NCBI GenBank assembly: GCA_023447635.1
Contig: JAEXNA010000253.1
Location: 1-17,474 of the forward strand
Reading direction: 5' to 3'
Length of the DNA stretch: 17,474 nucleotides
Origin: Vulcanimicrobiota bacterium
GTDB lineage: Bacteria > Vulcanimicrobiota > Xenobia > Xenobiales > JADMJV01
Position 1 is the stretch's first letter; each line of letters starts with the position of its first letter. A program made the translations under genes and the position numbers. Shown in pieces: positions 6,877 through 13,857 of the stretch. The notes under the pieces are model-generated. The model saw nothing but the letters and a program-made list of their open reading frames with translations. It did no database searches and was not told where the DNA came from.

Positions 6877-7150
6877 GGGCTCAAGAAAAGACGAGAAACG
6901 GACCACCACGATGAACGCACTCAACCAACTCAGAATCACCCACCTCGCAGGACGCGGCGCTATGGGCGGCGCTTACCTGGCCGGTGGCGCCCAGGAAGCC
7001 GAAGCGGCTCCGGTTGGCAGCCAGATCGGTGTGGATGAGATGGTTTGGGACAGCCACAGCGGAACCATCGCTACCTTCCAGGATTCGCCCTCGTTGATCA
7101 GCTTGCTCAACAGTAGCCGCGACGGTTTTGCCTGCAGCTTCGTCGCCTAG
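6872..7150 (+). CDS. Small Gly/Ala-rich hypothetical protein
   Basis: 92 residues from ATG 6872, which has AGGA (6858-6861) ten bases upstream. ATG 6911 would give 79 residues beginning MNALNQLRITHLAG and is a real alternative, since TATGAT at 6871-6876 may be a promoter element. The N-terminal part holds a small-residue stretch with two Gly-Gly pairs (GAMGGAYLAGGAQ). The C-terminal half is polar and ends in a single Cys (DGFACSFVA). No homologous family recognised. A strong intrinsic terminator 25 nt after the stop argues that it is a genuine end-of-transcript gene. Its position behind a C39-like gene suggests a substrate or partner, but the Gly-Gly region lacks the hydrophobic spacing of classical double-glycine leaders, so this is speculation. 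Confidence 0.6.
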   Translation: MMGSRKDEKRTTTMNALNQLRITHLAGRGAMGGAYLAGGAQEAEAAPVGSQIGVDEMVWDSHSGTIATFQDSPSLISLLNSSRDGFACSFVA

Positions 7151-7175
7151 TTCCTCTGTCGACTCGAAGTGAGCG

Positions 7176-7204
7176 AAAAGCCTCCCCCTGTGGGAGGCTT
7201 TTTT
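7176..7204 (+). terminator. Intrinsic terminator after the small protein gene
   Basis: AAAAGCCTCCC (7176-7186) pairs with GGGAGGCTTTT (7192-7202) around a 5-nt loop, and the T-tract runs 7199-7204. It separates the C39-like/small-protein unit from the HMA gene, so the latter needs its own promoter within 7205-7253, where none is obvious. Confidence 0.9.
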
Positions 7205-7253
7205 GATCGGGGGGAATCGAGGAACTCCACCCTGCTGATGGGAAGTAAGGCGG

Positions 7254-7556
7254 ATGGTAAGAATGTCCCTGATGATGTTGCTCCTGTTCCTCACCGTCGG
7301 TTGGGGGCAGGCGGCTCTGGCTCAGGCCAGCACGGTTCACCTGGCCGTGCAAGGTATGACCTGAGGGGCCAAGTGTGCCCGACGCGTGCGTGACACGCTC
7401 AAAGATGTCAGTGGAGTCCAAAGCGTCGATGTCGACCTCGATCGACAGCGCGCGAAGGTCGTGTTCGACCCCAAAGTGGTGACCGCCGAGCAACTCGTGC
7501 AGCAGTTGATGACTCGGTCCTACGGGCGATATACGGCGAAGATATTGAAGGAGTAA
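7254..7556 (+). CDS. Secreted MerP-like heavy-metal-associated (HMA) protein with in-frame TGA; candidate selenoprotein
   Basis: Codon 37 (7362-7364) is TGA; otherwise the frame is open from ATG 7254 to TAA 7554-7556, giving 100 residues. Before the TGA come a signal peptide (MVRMSLMMLLLFLTVG, AALAQA cleavage region) and the HMA first strand STVHLAVQGMT. After it come GAKCARRVRDTLKDVSGV and a complete HMA beta-alpha-beta-beta-alpha-beta remainder ending KILKE. The TGA falls exactly where GMTCxxC proteins have the first metal-binding Cys, so the motif reads GMT-U-GAK-C, one residue longer than usual between the two ligands. Sec-containing HMA/MerP-like proteins are known, to my recollection. 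Alternatives are a recent nonsense mutation or a sequencing error. GGGAAG at 7240-7245 supports the start; ATG 7263 is possible. Role: periplasmic metal binding or redox, inferred. Confidence 0.65.
7384..7398 (+). other. Candidate bacterial SECIS-like hairpin downstream of the TGA
   Basis: GCGTG (7384-7388) pairs with CACGC (7394-7398) around the loop CGTGA, with G as second loop base. Twenty-five nt separate the TGA from that G, inside the 16-37 nt window recalled for bacterial SECIS elements. A nearer GGGC/GCCC hairpin (7366-7369/7377-7380) is too close. Hairpins of this size arise easily in GC-rich DNA, so this is supportive only. Confidence 0.4.
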
Positions 7557-7563
7557 GCTCGTG

Positions 7564-7584
7564 GCCCGAGATAAAAACTCGGGC
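7564..7584 (+). other. Hairpin between the HMA and TerB-like genes
   Basis: GCCCGAG (7564-7570) pairs perfectly with CTCGGGC (7578-7584) around the A-rich loop ATAAAAA. No T-tract follows on the plus strand, so it is not a standard terminator. It may insulate or stabilise transcripts, starting 7 nt after the HMA stop and ending 20 nt before the next start. Confidence 0.45.
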
Positions 7585-7604
7585 GAACGGACAGGGAGAC
7601 CACA

Positions 7605-7976
7605 GTGGACGAAGACGTGGACGGTAAGGTAGCGGTGCTGGGAGCCTTCTTCGAGCTCGCCTGGTCTGACGGCTCCATCACTCCGAAGGAGGCCGAGTTC
7701 CTATCCCATTTGGCGGGCGAGATGGATATTTCGTTGGGGGCTAGGATTCCGCTGCTGGTGAACGGTCTCAGCCAGCCGCCCAGGGCTCGCACCACCAATC
7801 TGGGCGAACTGCTGACCGACGACGACGAGCGTTACCAGGTCGCCGAGCGATTGGTGGCTCTGTGCTTTCTCTCGCCGGAACTGTCTTTCAAGCAGACGCA
7901 GACTCTGGCAAGCCTGGCGCTACAGCTGGGTATCAGCGCGGAAGAGCTCGAAGAGATGAGACTGCGAGTATGCTAG
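7605..7976 (+). CDS. TerB-like (TerB/DjlA fold) protein
   Basis: A 123-residue soluble protein starting at GTG 7605, with AGGGAG at 7593-7598 six bases upstream. The N-terminal third has the TerB-family helix pattern and the DGSITPKE metal-site-like motif at 22-29 (D.. and E29 in the DGxIxxxE position). A second block, LLTDDDERYQVAERLVALCF (69-88), and the terminal ISAEELEEMRLRVC helix match the helical-bundle fold. TerB proteins are linked to tellurite resistance, stress signalling and the membrane-proximal TerY-P complexes. Stand-alone members next to unrelated genes have no settled role. It overlaps the following PilZ gene by 7 nt, so the two are co-translated and probably cooperate. Confidence 0.75.
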   Translation: MDEDVDGKVAVLGAFFELAWSDGSITPKEAEFLSHLAGEMDISLGARIPLLVNGLSQPPRARTTNLGELLTDDDERYQVAERLVALCFLSPELSFKQTQTLASLALQLGISAEELEEMRLRVC

Positions 7977-9292
7977 GTTTTCTCAAGCCGCGCGGTGAGT
8001 TGGTCGAGATCAGCGGACGAACCGTGGTCTTTCTCTCTCTGAAGCCGTACAAGATGGACCAGCGGTTCGAGATCCGCCTGGGTCTACCCGAGCCGGCCGG
8101 CCAGACGGTTCTGGTGGCGCTGCGGGTGCTGAGCTGTCGGCCCGGCCCGGGCGATTTCTTTGTGCTGGTGGGCATCGCGGAAGGGCGTCGAGAGCCCCCG
8201 GCGCTCAAGGGGTACCCGCTTCGCAATTACGCCCGTCTACCGCAAAAGGTGACCGTCAAGTCCGAGGGGCTACCCAGCTATCGGGCGGTTACCCGGGATC
8301 TGGGTCGAGGCGGCTTTGGCGCCGAACTCGACGGAGAGCTGCCGGTCGGCACCATGCTGAGCGTTCATCTCGAGTTTGACGAGCCGCTGGGCTGGACGCT
8401 GGATCTTAAGGCGCGCGTCGCCTGGACTTCCTGGAAGGTGCAGAACCGCTACGATACCGGGTTTGCTTTTCTGGAAGACTCCCTCTACGCTTTGGCTCTG
8501 GAGCAGTTGGCAGCCTGGTGCGATCACATGGCGAGCCATGAGATCATCCCGTTCAAGCCGCCGGATAAGCTGCCTCCGCGTCGGCCCAAGGAATTGCCGA
8601 ACCAGCTTTTGCAGGCGCACCAGCTTCCTACGCCGCCGCCGGACACCAGCATGCCGTTTGCTCGGGAGGCGGAACCCGAAACGCTAAGCGCGGCCCAGCG
8701 AGCGGCGGCGTCATTCATGGCTTCCGACGACGACCCCACGCCGCTGGGCTTACCGACGCTGGTGCAGCCGGTGGTGCGGCCGACCTCGTTCAAGCTGCCC
8801 GAAACGCCCAAAACCATTCCACTCCAGCGACCCTCGGCGTTTCCCCAGCAGGCCTCGTTCCCGCTGGGAGCGCCGCCTCCCGAGCCGTCGGTCGAGGATG
8901 AGGGAATCGCGGAGGGCCGCACATCGGCCGTATTTGGAGACGACCGACTCGACATCGTTCCCACTTCGGACCTGGGCGTGCGGGTTCACTTTCAGGCCAG
9001 CTTACGCGGCTGGGCATGGGAGGGGGCTGACGACTCCGTGGTGGTGGTGCTCGAGGATGTCCACGGCACGGACCACTGGCTAGAGTTCCCCTCTTGCCGG
9101 GGCATGATGGCGCGCTGCCGACAGCGCGAGGTCAGCCTCGAGGGGATGGCGGTTTCTACCTCGTCGCCGATGATCGACGAACTGTCACGGCACGCCGGCG
9201 AAGGCTCGCTGAAACACTTCCGCCTCTACGACAACCACCATCGGGTGGTGCTGGAGATCGTCGCGGCCGAGTGCCGCGAACAGATCCGCTAG
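7970..9292 (+). CDS. PilZ-domain (c-di-GMP-binding) protein with unassigned C-terminal domain
   Basis: 440 residues from ATG 7970, overlapping the TerB-like stop. Residues 10-75 form a beta-rich N-terminal region of the YcgR/flagellar-brake type. A PilZ domain follows at about 84-180: the RNYAR motif (R85, R89; RxxxR) and D110-L-G-R-G-G, where the canonical D/NxSxxG has Gly for Ser, then VAWTSW and GFAFLE. A Pro-rich linker (about 190-315, several PP runs) leads to an unassigned domain at about 330-440 rich in beta-type and aromatic residues (GWAWEG, DHWLEF). PilZ proteins couple c-di-GMP to motility, pili or secretion. The Ser-to-Gly change may alter affinity. The last codon shares CTAG with the opposing pilin gene: the two stop codons overlap at 9289-9292. 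Confidence 0.85.
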   Translation: MLGFLKPRGELVEISGRTVVFLSLKPYKMDQRFEIRLGLPEPAGQTVLVALRVLSCRPGPGDFFVLVGIAEGRREPPALKGYPLRNYARLPQKVTVKSEGLPSYRAVTRDLGRGGFGAELDGELPVGTMLSVHLEFDEPLGWTLDLKARVAWTSWKVQNRYDTGFAFLEDSLYALALEQLAAWCDHMASHEIIPFKPPDKLPPRRPKELPNQLLQAHQLPTPPPDTSMPFAREAEPETLSAAQRAAASFMASDDDPTPLGLPTLVQPVVRPTSFKLPETPKTIPLQRPSAFPQQASFPLGAPPPEPSVEDEGIAEGRTSAVFGDDRLDIVPTSDLGVRVHFQASLRGWAWEGADDSVVVVLEDVHGTDHWLEFPSCRGMMARCRQREVSLEGMAVSTSSPMIDELSRHAGEGSLKHFRLYDNHHRVVLEIVAAECREQIR

Positions 9293-10863
9293 AGGCGGTG
9301 ATGGTGTAAGAGCACCATCGAGGTTCCCATCGTTCCCGTCCCGATACCGGTCGTCGAGGTGTCGAAGTGGAACTGGGCGTTTTTGATGGCCACGTTCAGG
9401 CCAACCAGAGCTCCGAAGAACTGCGTTGGAGTCCCCGGCGTTGCGGTGTCTAGCTCGATCTTGGCCTCGGGGGCGACCAGGGTAAAGTAAGACTCGGAGC
9501 CGCCGGAGAGCCGCACAGGCTGGTTGCCGACGTAGTAGACTTTCAGGTTCGGGGCCCGACGAGTGGCGTTGAGGATGGCGTCTCGTCCACTTACGCTCAG
9601 GGTCTTGGTGACGTAAATGGTAGCCTTGGCGTCGTTGGGAAGTCCGAGGCTCGAGCCGTCATCGACGATCAGGTTCTCGATGACGTATTCGCCATCTTTG
9701 GACAGGCTGGAAGGGAATCCGTCTTCGACCTTCACCGTGGTGTACTGTCCCGGCTTGAGCACCGCCGGGTTGATCACCTCGCCGGATGGGGGAGCGGGAG
9801 GCGCCGAGCCAAAAATAATGGCATTGAGGTCAGGGGTATCGACCAGCCCGGTGTCCATGCTGCCGCTTGCCGAGGTCGTATCGATGTAGATGGACTGGAT
9901 AGAGCCTTTCTGAACCAGGGTAAAGTGACCGGGCCCTTTCGGCCCCTTGATCGTGAGTTCGTCGTTGTAGTTGTCGTAGATGATAGACACGCCGGGTCCA
10001 GGGGTGATGTGACCTGTTGGGTTACTCGGATTGTAGGCGGCGGGATCCACCACAAAGTCCATCCCCTGGCCGTCAGAGAAGGTGTACTTGTTGTCCAGGT
10101 CTACCGTCTGCAAGGTTAGCGCTCCCAGAGCAGGCACGTAGACGGGGTCGTCATCATCCTTGGAGAGGTCAGGGACGACAATGTCCTCGAGTTCAATCTT
10201 GCTGGCCATCGGCTTGATGTTGCCCAGGGTCGAGTTGGTCGAGGTGACCTGCGTCGAAGCGTTCCCGTTAGGGCCGAGAAAGATGTCGCCGGAAACCTGA
10301 GCGTTTTCGAAGGCAAAGGTTGGACCGGTGCTGCTGTTGCTCGCGAGCAGCGGAAGATCCGTCTCCAGGTCGGTGGGGTCGTAGTCGCCCTTCGAGCCGT
10401 TGAAAGAGTCCATCAGAGCGTTCTCGATGTTCACGCCGTTGATGCCCAGGGCGCCAACCTTGAAGGCAAAAAGGCCGATCTGAAAGAGGGCTCCCGAGGT
10501 TCGGCGAACTTCGTTGTCGCTAAACCCTTCGGCGAGAACGTAGGCGGTGTGCGCGGGGATAACCGGCCCCCCGTTCGGCACCTGATATTCGACTTCGCTG
10601 GTGTTCGGGTAAACGCGGACCACGTAGTGACACCCGGTGTCGCCCACGGTTCCCTCGAAATACTCGTCGGTCGAACCCGCAGCAAGTTGCGCCGATACCC
10701 GGGCCAGTCCGGCTTCCGCCGCGTAGAGCGCCTGGTCGGTGTGCTGGTCGTGCGTGGCCAGGCGGAGACCACTGGTGCCAGAAGTGAGCAGCGCGGTGGC
10801 CAGGGTCAGAAGGGCGACCGTGACCAGGAGCAGAGTGGGCAAGACAAAGGCTCGACGTCTCAT
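9289..10863 (-). CDS. PilX-like type IV pilus-associated protein
   Basis: 524 residues from ATG 10863, supported by GAGGAG (10871-10876) eight bases upstream; GTG 10878 is in frame but lies over that site. The N-terminus has a basic MRRRAFV start, one hydrophobic helix (about 6-26) and AAEAGLARVSAQL, the signature of PilX-type minor pilins that lack the G/F-E5 prepilin site. The middle is Ser/Gly/Asp/Thr-rich and likely beta. The end, FTLVAPEAKIELD ... FFGALVGLNVAIKNAQFHFD, is a repeated pattern of the C-terminal domain found with PilX proteins. Role: minor pilin or pilus-tip/assembly component in type IV pili or type II secretion pseudopili. It is the last gene of a three-gene pilin operon, 16 nt after the previous stop. 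Large size and low charge suggest surface exposure. Confidence 0.78.
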   Translation of the reverse strand: MRRRAFVLPTLLLVTVALLTLATALLTSGTSGLRLATHDQHTDQALYAAEAGLARVSAQLAAGSTDEYFEGTVGDTGCHYVVRVYPNTSEVEYQVPNGGPVIPAHTAYVLAEGFSDNEVRRTSGALFQIGLFAFKVGALGINGVNIENALMDSFNGSKGDYDPTDLETDLPLLASNSSTGPTFAFENAQVSGDIFLGPNGNASTQVTSTNSTLGNIKPMASKIELEDIVVPDLSKDDDDPVYVPALGALTLQTVDLDNKYTFSDGQGMDFVVDPAAYNPSNPTGHITPGPGVSIIYDNYNDELTIKGPKGPGHFTLVQKGSIQSIYIDTTSASGSMDTGLVDTPDLNAIIFGSAPPAPPSGEVINPAVLKPGQYTTVKVEDGFPSSLSKDGEYVIENLIVDDGSSLGLPNDAKATIYVTKTLSVSGRDAILNATRRAPNLKVYYVGNQPVRLSGGSESYFTLVAPEAKIELDTATPGTPTQFFGALVGLNVAIKNAQFHFDTSTTGIGTGTMGTSMVLLHHHRL

Positions 10864-10879
10864 AGGGGTTCTCCTCACT

Positions 10880-11509
10880 TTAGTTGATCACCGAGACCTC
10901 GGTGGTGACCTGAATCTCCACCTCGCGTTGCTCGTTGTTCTGGACCGAAATCGGAGCTTCTCCGATGGCGGCAAGTTCTATTCGCACCCTTCGGCCAAGG
11001 CGGGTGAAGGTGCATTTCGAGATCTGCCCTGGAAGGCGCTCACGCACCAGGCCGCCGGCGACGGGAAAGTCGGTCGCCTCGATGGCTGGTAAGGCGTCGG
11101 CGGGCAAAGCCACAGGGGAGACCAATTTGACCTCGCCGCGGTAAAGAGTGTCGGTGGCGTCATCGTAGAAGAAGCCCTGCCATTTCTTCCACAGAATAGC
11201 GCCGGCGCTGGCTCCGGCCCCCGTCTGGAGTTCTAACTCTTGCCCTTGTTGCAGCGGTGGAGCGTAAGAGAGAAACACGACCGATTGGCCATTGGTGCTC
11301 ATCTGGTCGGCGTTGGCTCGATAGATGTCGTTGCTCATGCGGCGCAGCGCCTGGCTGGCCGTCCGCTGGACCGACGAGTAGGTCTCGGTCTCGGCGGCGT
11401 AGCGTTGACCGCGAACAAAGTAGCCCGCCGTCAGGGCGAGCAGGGTCAGGGTCAGCGTCATAATGACCGCGACCTCGACCAGCGAGAAGCCCCGACGACG
11501 CTTCACCAT
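10880..11509 (-). CDS. PilW/PulG-like prepilin
   Basis: 209 residues from ATG 11509, inside the last codons of the upstream gene (7-nt overlap, TTATGGTGA), hence translational coupling; the open frame reaches 11578 but that is not needed. The prepilin signal is canonical: MVKRRRG followed by FSLVEVAVIMTLTLTLL, with Glu at +5 after the cleaved Gly and a long hydrophobic helix. The C-terminal region (LGRRVRIELAA, then QREVEIQVTTEVSVIN) is a beta-rich pseudopilin globular end. Prepilin peptidase is not in the window. Likely a minor pilin initiating assembly. Confidence 0.85.
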   Translation of the reverse strand: MVKRRRGFSLVEVAVIMTLTLTLLALTAGYFVRGQRYAAETETYSSVQRTASQALRRMSNDIYRANADQMSTNGQSVVFLSYAPPLQQGQELELQTGAGASAGAILWKKWQGFFYDDATDTLYRGEVKLVSPVALPADALPAIEATDFPVAGGLVRERLPGQISKCTFTRLGRRVRIELAAIGEAPISVQNNEQREVEIQVTTEVSVIN

Positions 11510-11946
11510 AAGTTGCCTCGCGAAGATTCCAGAACTACGGAAGAGGGGCGTTCGAGCCCCAGGGCGCCCTCTTTCCAACTGACGGTGACGCGGATATTCC
11601 TGATGGCGATGGCGGCGTCCGGTTGTTCGACGGTGACGCTGTAGGTGAACTCGGTCGACAGGGCCGAACCTCTCCGCGTGGTGTGCTGAATCACTTTGCT
11701 ACCGGAATCGGGCACGGTGGTGACGGGCAGGCTGTCGTAGGGTGTTCCAAGGCGGGTCTCCATCAACTCTCGCGCCAGGTAGTTGGCCTGGGTGGTCCTA
11801 TCAGCCAGGCCAACCGAGCGTTCGGAGACGGGAAAGAGTTGGAAGATGAGCAGAAGGACCGAGGTCAGCAGCGTAAAGCCCAGCATGGCCTCCAGCAGCA
11901 GCGAGACCCCGGCTTGCTCTGGTCGATATCGTCCTGTCGTAGTCAA
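11503..11946 (-). CDS. PilV-like prepilin with atypical cleavage spacing
   Basis: 147 residues from TTG 11946. An in-frame TAG three codons upstream rules out a much longer start, and AAGGA lies just before it. The hydrophobic helix follows QAG at 11-13: GVSLLLEAML then a long Leu/Val stretch. The key Glu sits at +6 after the Gly, not +5 as in canonical G-FSLLE, so processing may differ, or cleavage may occur before the Gly. The rest (NYLARELMETRL, then a beta-rich globular region with VTVSWKEG) fits PilV/PulI minor pilins. It is the first gene of the three-gene operon and lies downstream, on the minus strand, of the 12056-12090 palindrome. Confidence 0.78.
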   Translation of the reverse strand: MTTTGRYRPEQAGVSLLLEAMLGFTLLTSVLLLIFQLFPVSERSVGLADRTTQANYLARELMETRLGTPYDSLPVTTVPDSGSKVIQHTTRRGSALSTEFTYSVTVEQPDAAIAIRNIRVTVSWKEGALGLERPSSVVLESSRGNLW

Positions 11947-12055
11947 AATGGCCTAGTCCTTCCCCTGAAGTCTCCCACACTCGGCGGCTCGGACAAGAGG
12001 GGGGAAAAAAGTATTTCCGCTCACTGCAAAGGTAGCACTCTTCCCGTAGGGCGGC

Positions 12056-12090
12056 TGTGAGCCAGGCACGTCGATGTGATCCGGCTCACA
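12056..12090. promoter_or_regulatory. CRP/FNR-type site (TGTGA-N6-TCACA) with a third half-site
   Basis: TGTGATCCGGCTCACA at 12075-12090 is a perfect CRP-type palindrome. A further TGTGA lies at 12056-12060 on the plus strand, 19 bp away. Around them, CTGTGAGCC (12055-12063) and GGCTCACAG (12083-12091) form a 9-bp inverted repeat. It sits about 110-130 bp before the pilin operon start and 104 bp before the McrB-like start, so it could serve either. No CRP-family gene is in the window. Confidence 0.55.
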
Positions 12091-12116
12091 GATAGGAAGG
12101 AATGTGGCGTTCTAAA

Positions 12117-12147
12117 GGGTCGCCTCGAGGGCTGCCCGAAACGACCC
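12117..12147 (+). other. Inverted repeat in the McrB-like 5' region
   Basis: GGGTCG (12117-12122) pairs with CGACCC (12142-12147); the intervening bases hold the palindrome CCTCGAGG (12123-12130). Possibly a 5' UTR structure; no further support. A 10-codon reading frame (ATG 12169 to a TGA overlapping the TTG start) also precedes the gene. Confidence 0.3.
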
Positions 12148-12193
12148 CCGTAGTGCTCCGAGGACCCATGATTGATAGAAAGGATATAGGCTG

Positions 12194-13846
12194 TTGAGCG
12201 AGCTGACTGTAGAAGCGGCCGAGTCCAGCGTTCGCTCCATTCCGCGCAGCAAGCGGACCTGGGTCCTGCCGATCCTGCGGGCTCTCGAGCAGATGGGCGG
12301 TTCGGGCCGTCCCAAGGATGTCATCGATCGGACTCTGGGCAATTTTGCCAGTCTGCTCAGCGAAAAAGAGCTCTCGGAGATTCGGGAGAACTCGCGCCTG
12401 GGCTGGAGCCGCCTGGATATGGTGCGCTGCGGTCTGCTGGGCGGCGACCGCGGGCTGTGGCGCCTGACGGCTCTAGCTCGTCTCTATCTCGAAGCCCACA
12501 AGGACGACGTCCTGGAAGCGCCGCGGCACTTCTCGGGCCGGCGCGGCGACGACTCGGACCAGACCGAGGTCGTGGCGGTCACCGAGACTCGGGCCTTCGA
12601 GGTGCCGATCCTGGCGGCGGCTCGCAACGGACGCTTGCTGAAAGAAGAGATCATCTCCCGCGTGCTCAACCATCTGCGCGACCGCCTGCTGCCCGGCGAC
12701 ACCCGTCTGATGCCGCACACCGAAACCATGGTCGCCTCTTACCGAGCGGCCAGGGCGATCTCTAACCTGTGGCGCGACGGGCGCCTGAAGAACCCGGCTC
12801 GTGGCTACTGGGAGATTACCCAAAAAGGCCGCGATCGGCTAAAGGCGGAAGAAGCGTTCTTCAATATCGCGCTCTTCCAGAACTCTTCCAAGACGACAGT
12901 TCTGCTCTCTTCCGGCTCGGCTCATCGCCAGGGTAACGGTCTGAGTCTGCAGAGTCTCAAGGCGATCCTGGGGACCGCGCTGTTCCAGGACCTGCGGGAC
13001 CACCTGCAACTCGACCTCGGTCCTACCCCGGGTTCAGCTCAGGGGCTCACCCGCAACATTATCTTCTATGGACCGACCGGGACGGGCAAGACCAGGCTTG
13101 CTAAGCTTCTGGCCCAGGCGTTGACGGAAGAAGAGCTTCCCGGCACGGACAGCCGCTGGCGTCTGGTGCAGTTTCACCCCTCTTACACTTACCAGGATTT
13201 TGTCCAGGGCATGCGGCCGTCCCTGGAAAGTAGCGGCCTGAGCTACATCATAACCACCGGGCCGTTCATGGAGATCTGCGCCCACGCCGAATCTGAACCC
13301 GACCGCTACTTCGTCATCGTGATCGACGAGATCAACCGGGGCGACCCGGCCAGGATCTTTGGCGAGTTGGTCTACGGTCTAGAGTATCGGGGCGAGGAAG
13401 TGCAGCTTTCTCTGGAGGCGAACCTTCGCGTGCCTCCCAACCTGATTGTGCTGGGAACGATGAACAGCGCCGACCGCAACCTGGCGATGACGGACTACGC
13501 TTTGAGGCGTCGCTTCGGCTTTTTCCGGGTCGAACCGGACCCCGAAGTGATCACCGATCTCATGGTGGGCAACGCGGAACTGGTGGCCGGTACGCTCGAA
13601 GGCTTCAACGTCTGGCTCGAGCAGACCCTGGGCCGCGACCACGCCCTGGGCCACAGCTATTTCTTGAACCCCAACTACCACCCGTTCACGGCGGCTACCA
13701 TTGAACGGATCTGGCGCCTCGACGTGCAGCCGCTTATGGAAGAGTACTTCTCGGGACGTCCGGAACTACTGGCCGAATCGAAAGCGGTCTGGAAGAAGTC
13801 GATCGCGGCCTCGGCGGCGCGCCTGGCCCGGGGAACCGACCGCTAG
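12194..13846 (+). CDS. McrB-like AAA+ ATPase/GTPase with two winged-helix regions
   Basis: 550 residues from TTG 12194, with AAGGA about 10 bases upstream. Residues 22-105 and 130-220 are two similar winged-helix regions of the Mrr N-terminal type (WVLPILRALEQMGG... and AFEVPILAAARNGR..., the second ending YWEITQKGRDRL). The AAA+ domain follows: Walker A GPTGTGKT (293-300), the McrB block VQFHPSYTYQDFVQGMRP (325-342), Walker B FVIVIDEINRGD (373-384), GTMNSADRNLAMTDYALRRRFGF (421-443; the NTxD nucleotide motif reads NSAD) and LGHSYF (485-490). E. coli McrB is a GTPase that drives the McrC nuclease in modification-dependent restriction. No McrC or nuclease lies on either side; the next gene is convergent. 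It may act with a distant nuclease, or do a different job. Confidence 0.85.
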   Translation: MSELTVEAAESSVRSIPRSKRTWVLPILRALEQMGGSGRPKDVIDRTLGNFASLLSEKELSEIRENSRLGWSRLDMVRCGLLGGDRGLWRLTALARLYLEAHKDDVLEAPRHFSGRRGDDSDQTEVVAVTETRAFEVPILAAARNGRLLKEEIISRVLNHLRDRLLPGDTRLMPHTETMVASYRAARAISNLWRDGRLKNPARGYWEITQKGRDRLKAEEAFFNIALFQNSSKTTVLLSSGSAHRQGNGLSLQSLKAILGTALFQDLRDHLQLDLGPTPGSAQGLTRNIIFYGPTGTGKTRLAKLLAQALTEEELPGTDSRWRLVQFHPSYTYQDFVQGMRPSLESSGLSYIITTGPFMEICAHAESEPDRYFVIVIDEINRGDPARIFGELVYGLEYRGEEVQLSLEANLRVPPNLIVLGTMNSADRNLAMTDYALRRRFGFFRVEPDPEVITDLMVGNAELVAGTLEGFNVWLEQTLGRDHALGHSYFLNPNYHPFTAATIERIWRLDVQPLMEEYFSGRPELLAESKAVWKKSIAASAARLARGTDR

Positions 13847-13857
13847 GGGCTGTAGGC

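Noticed and set aside
6911..7150. Small protein as a classical double-glycine bacteriocin precursor
   Set aside because: The residues before the Gly-Gly pairs lack the conserved hydrophobic and acidic positions of such leaders, and no exporter with a C39 domain is adjacent.
7366..7380. GGGC/GCCC hairpin right after the HMA TGA as the SECIS
   Set aside because: Its loop is too close to the TGA; the hairpin at 7384-7398 fits the known distance better.
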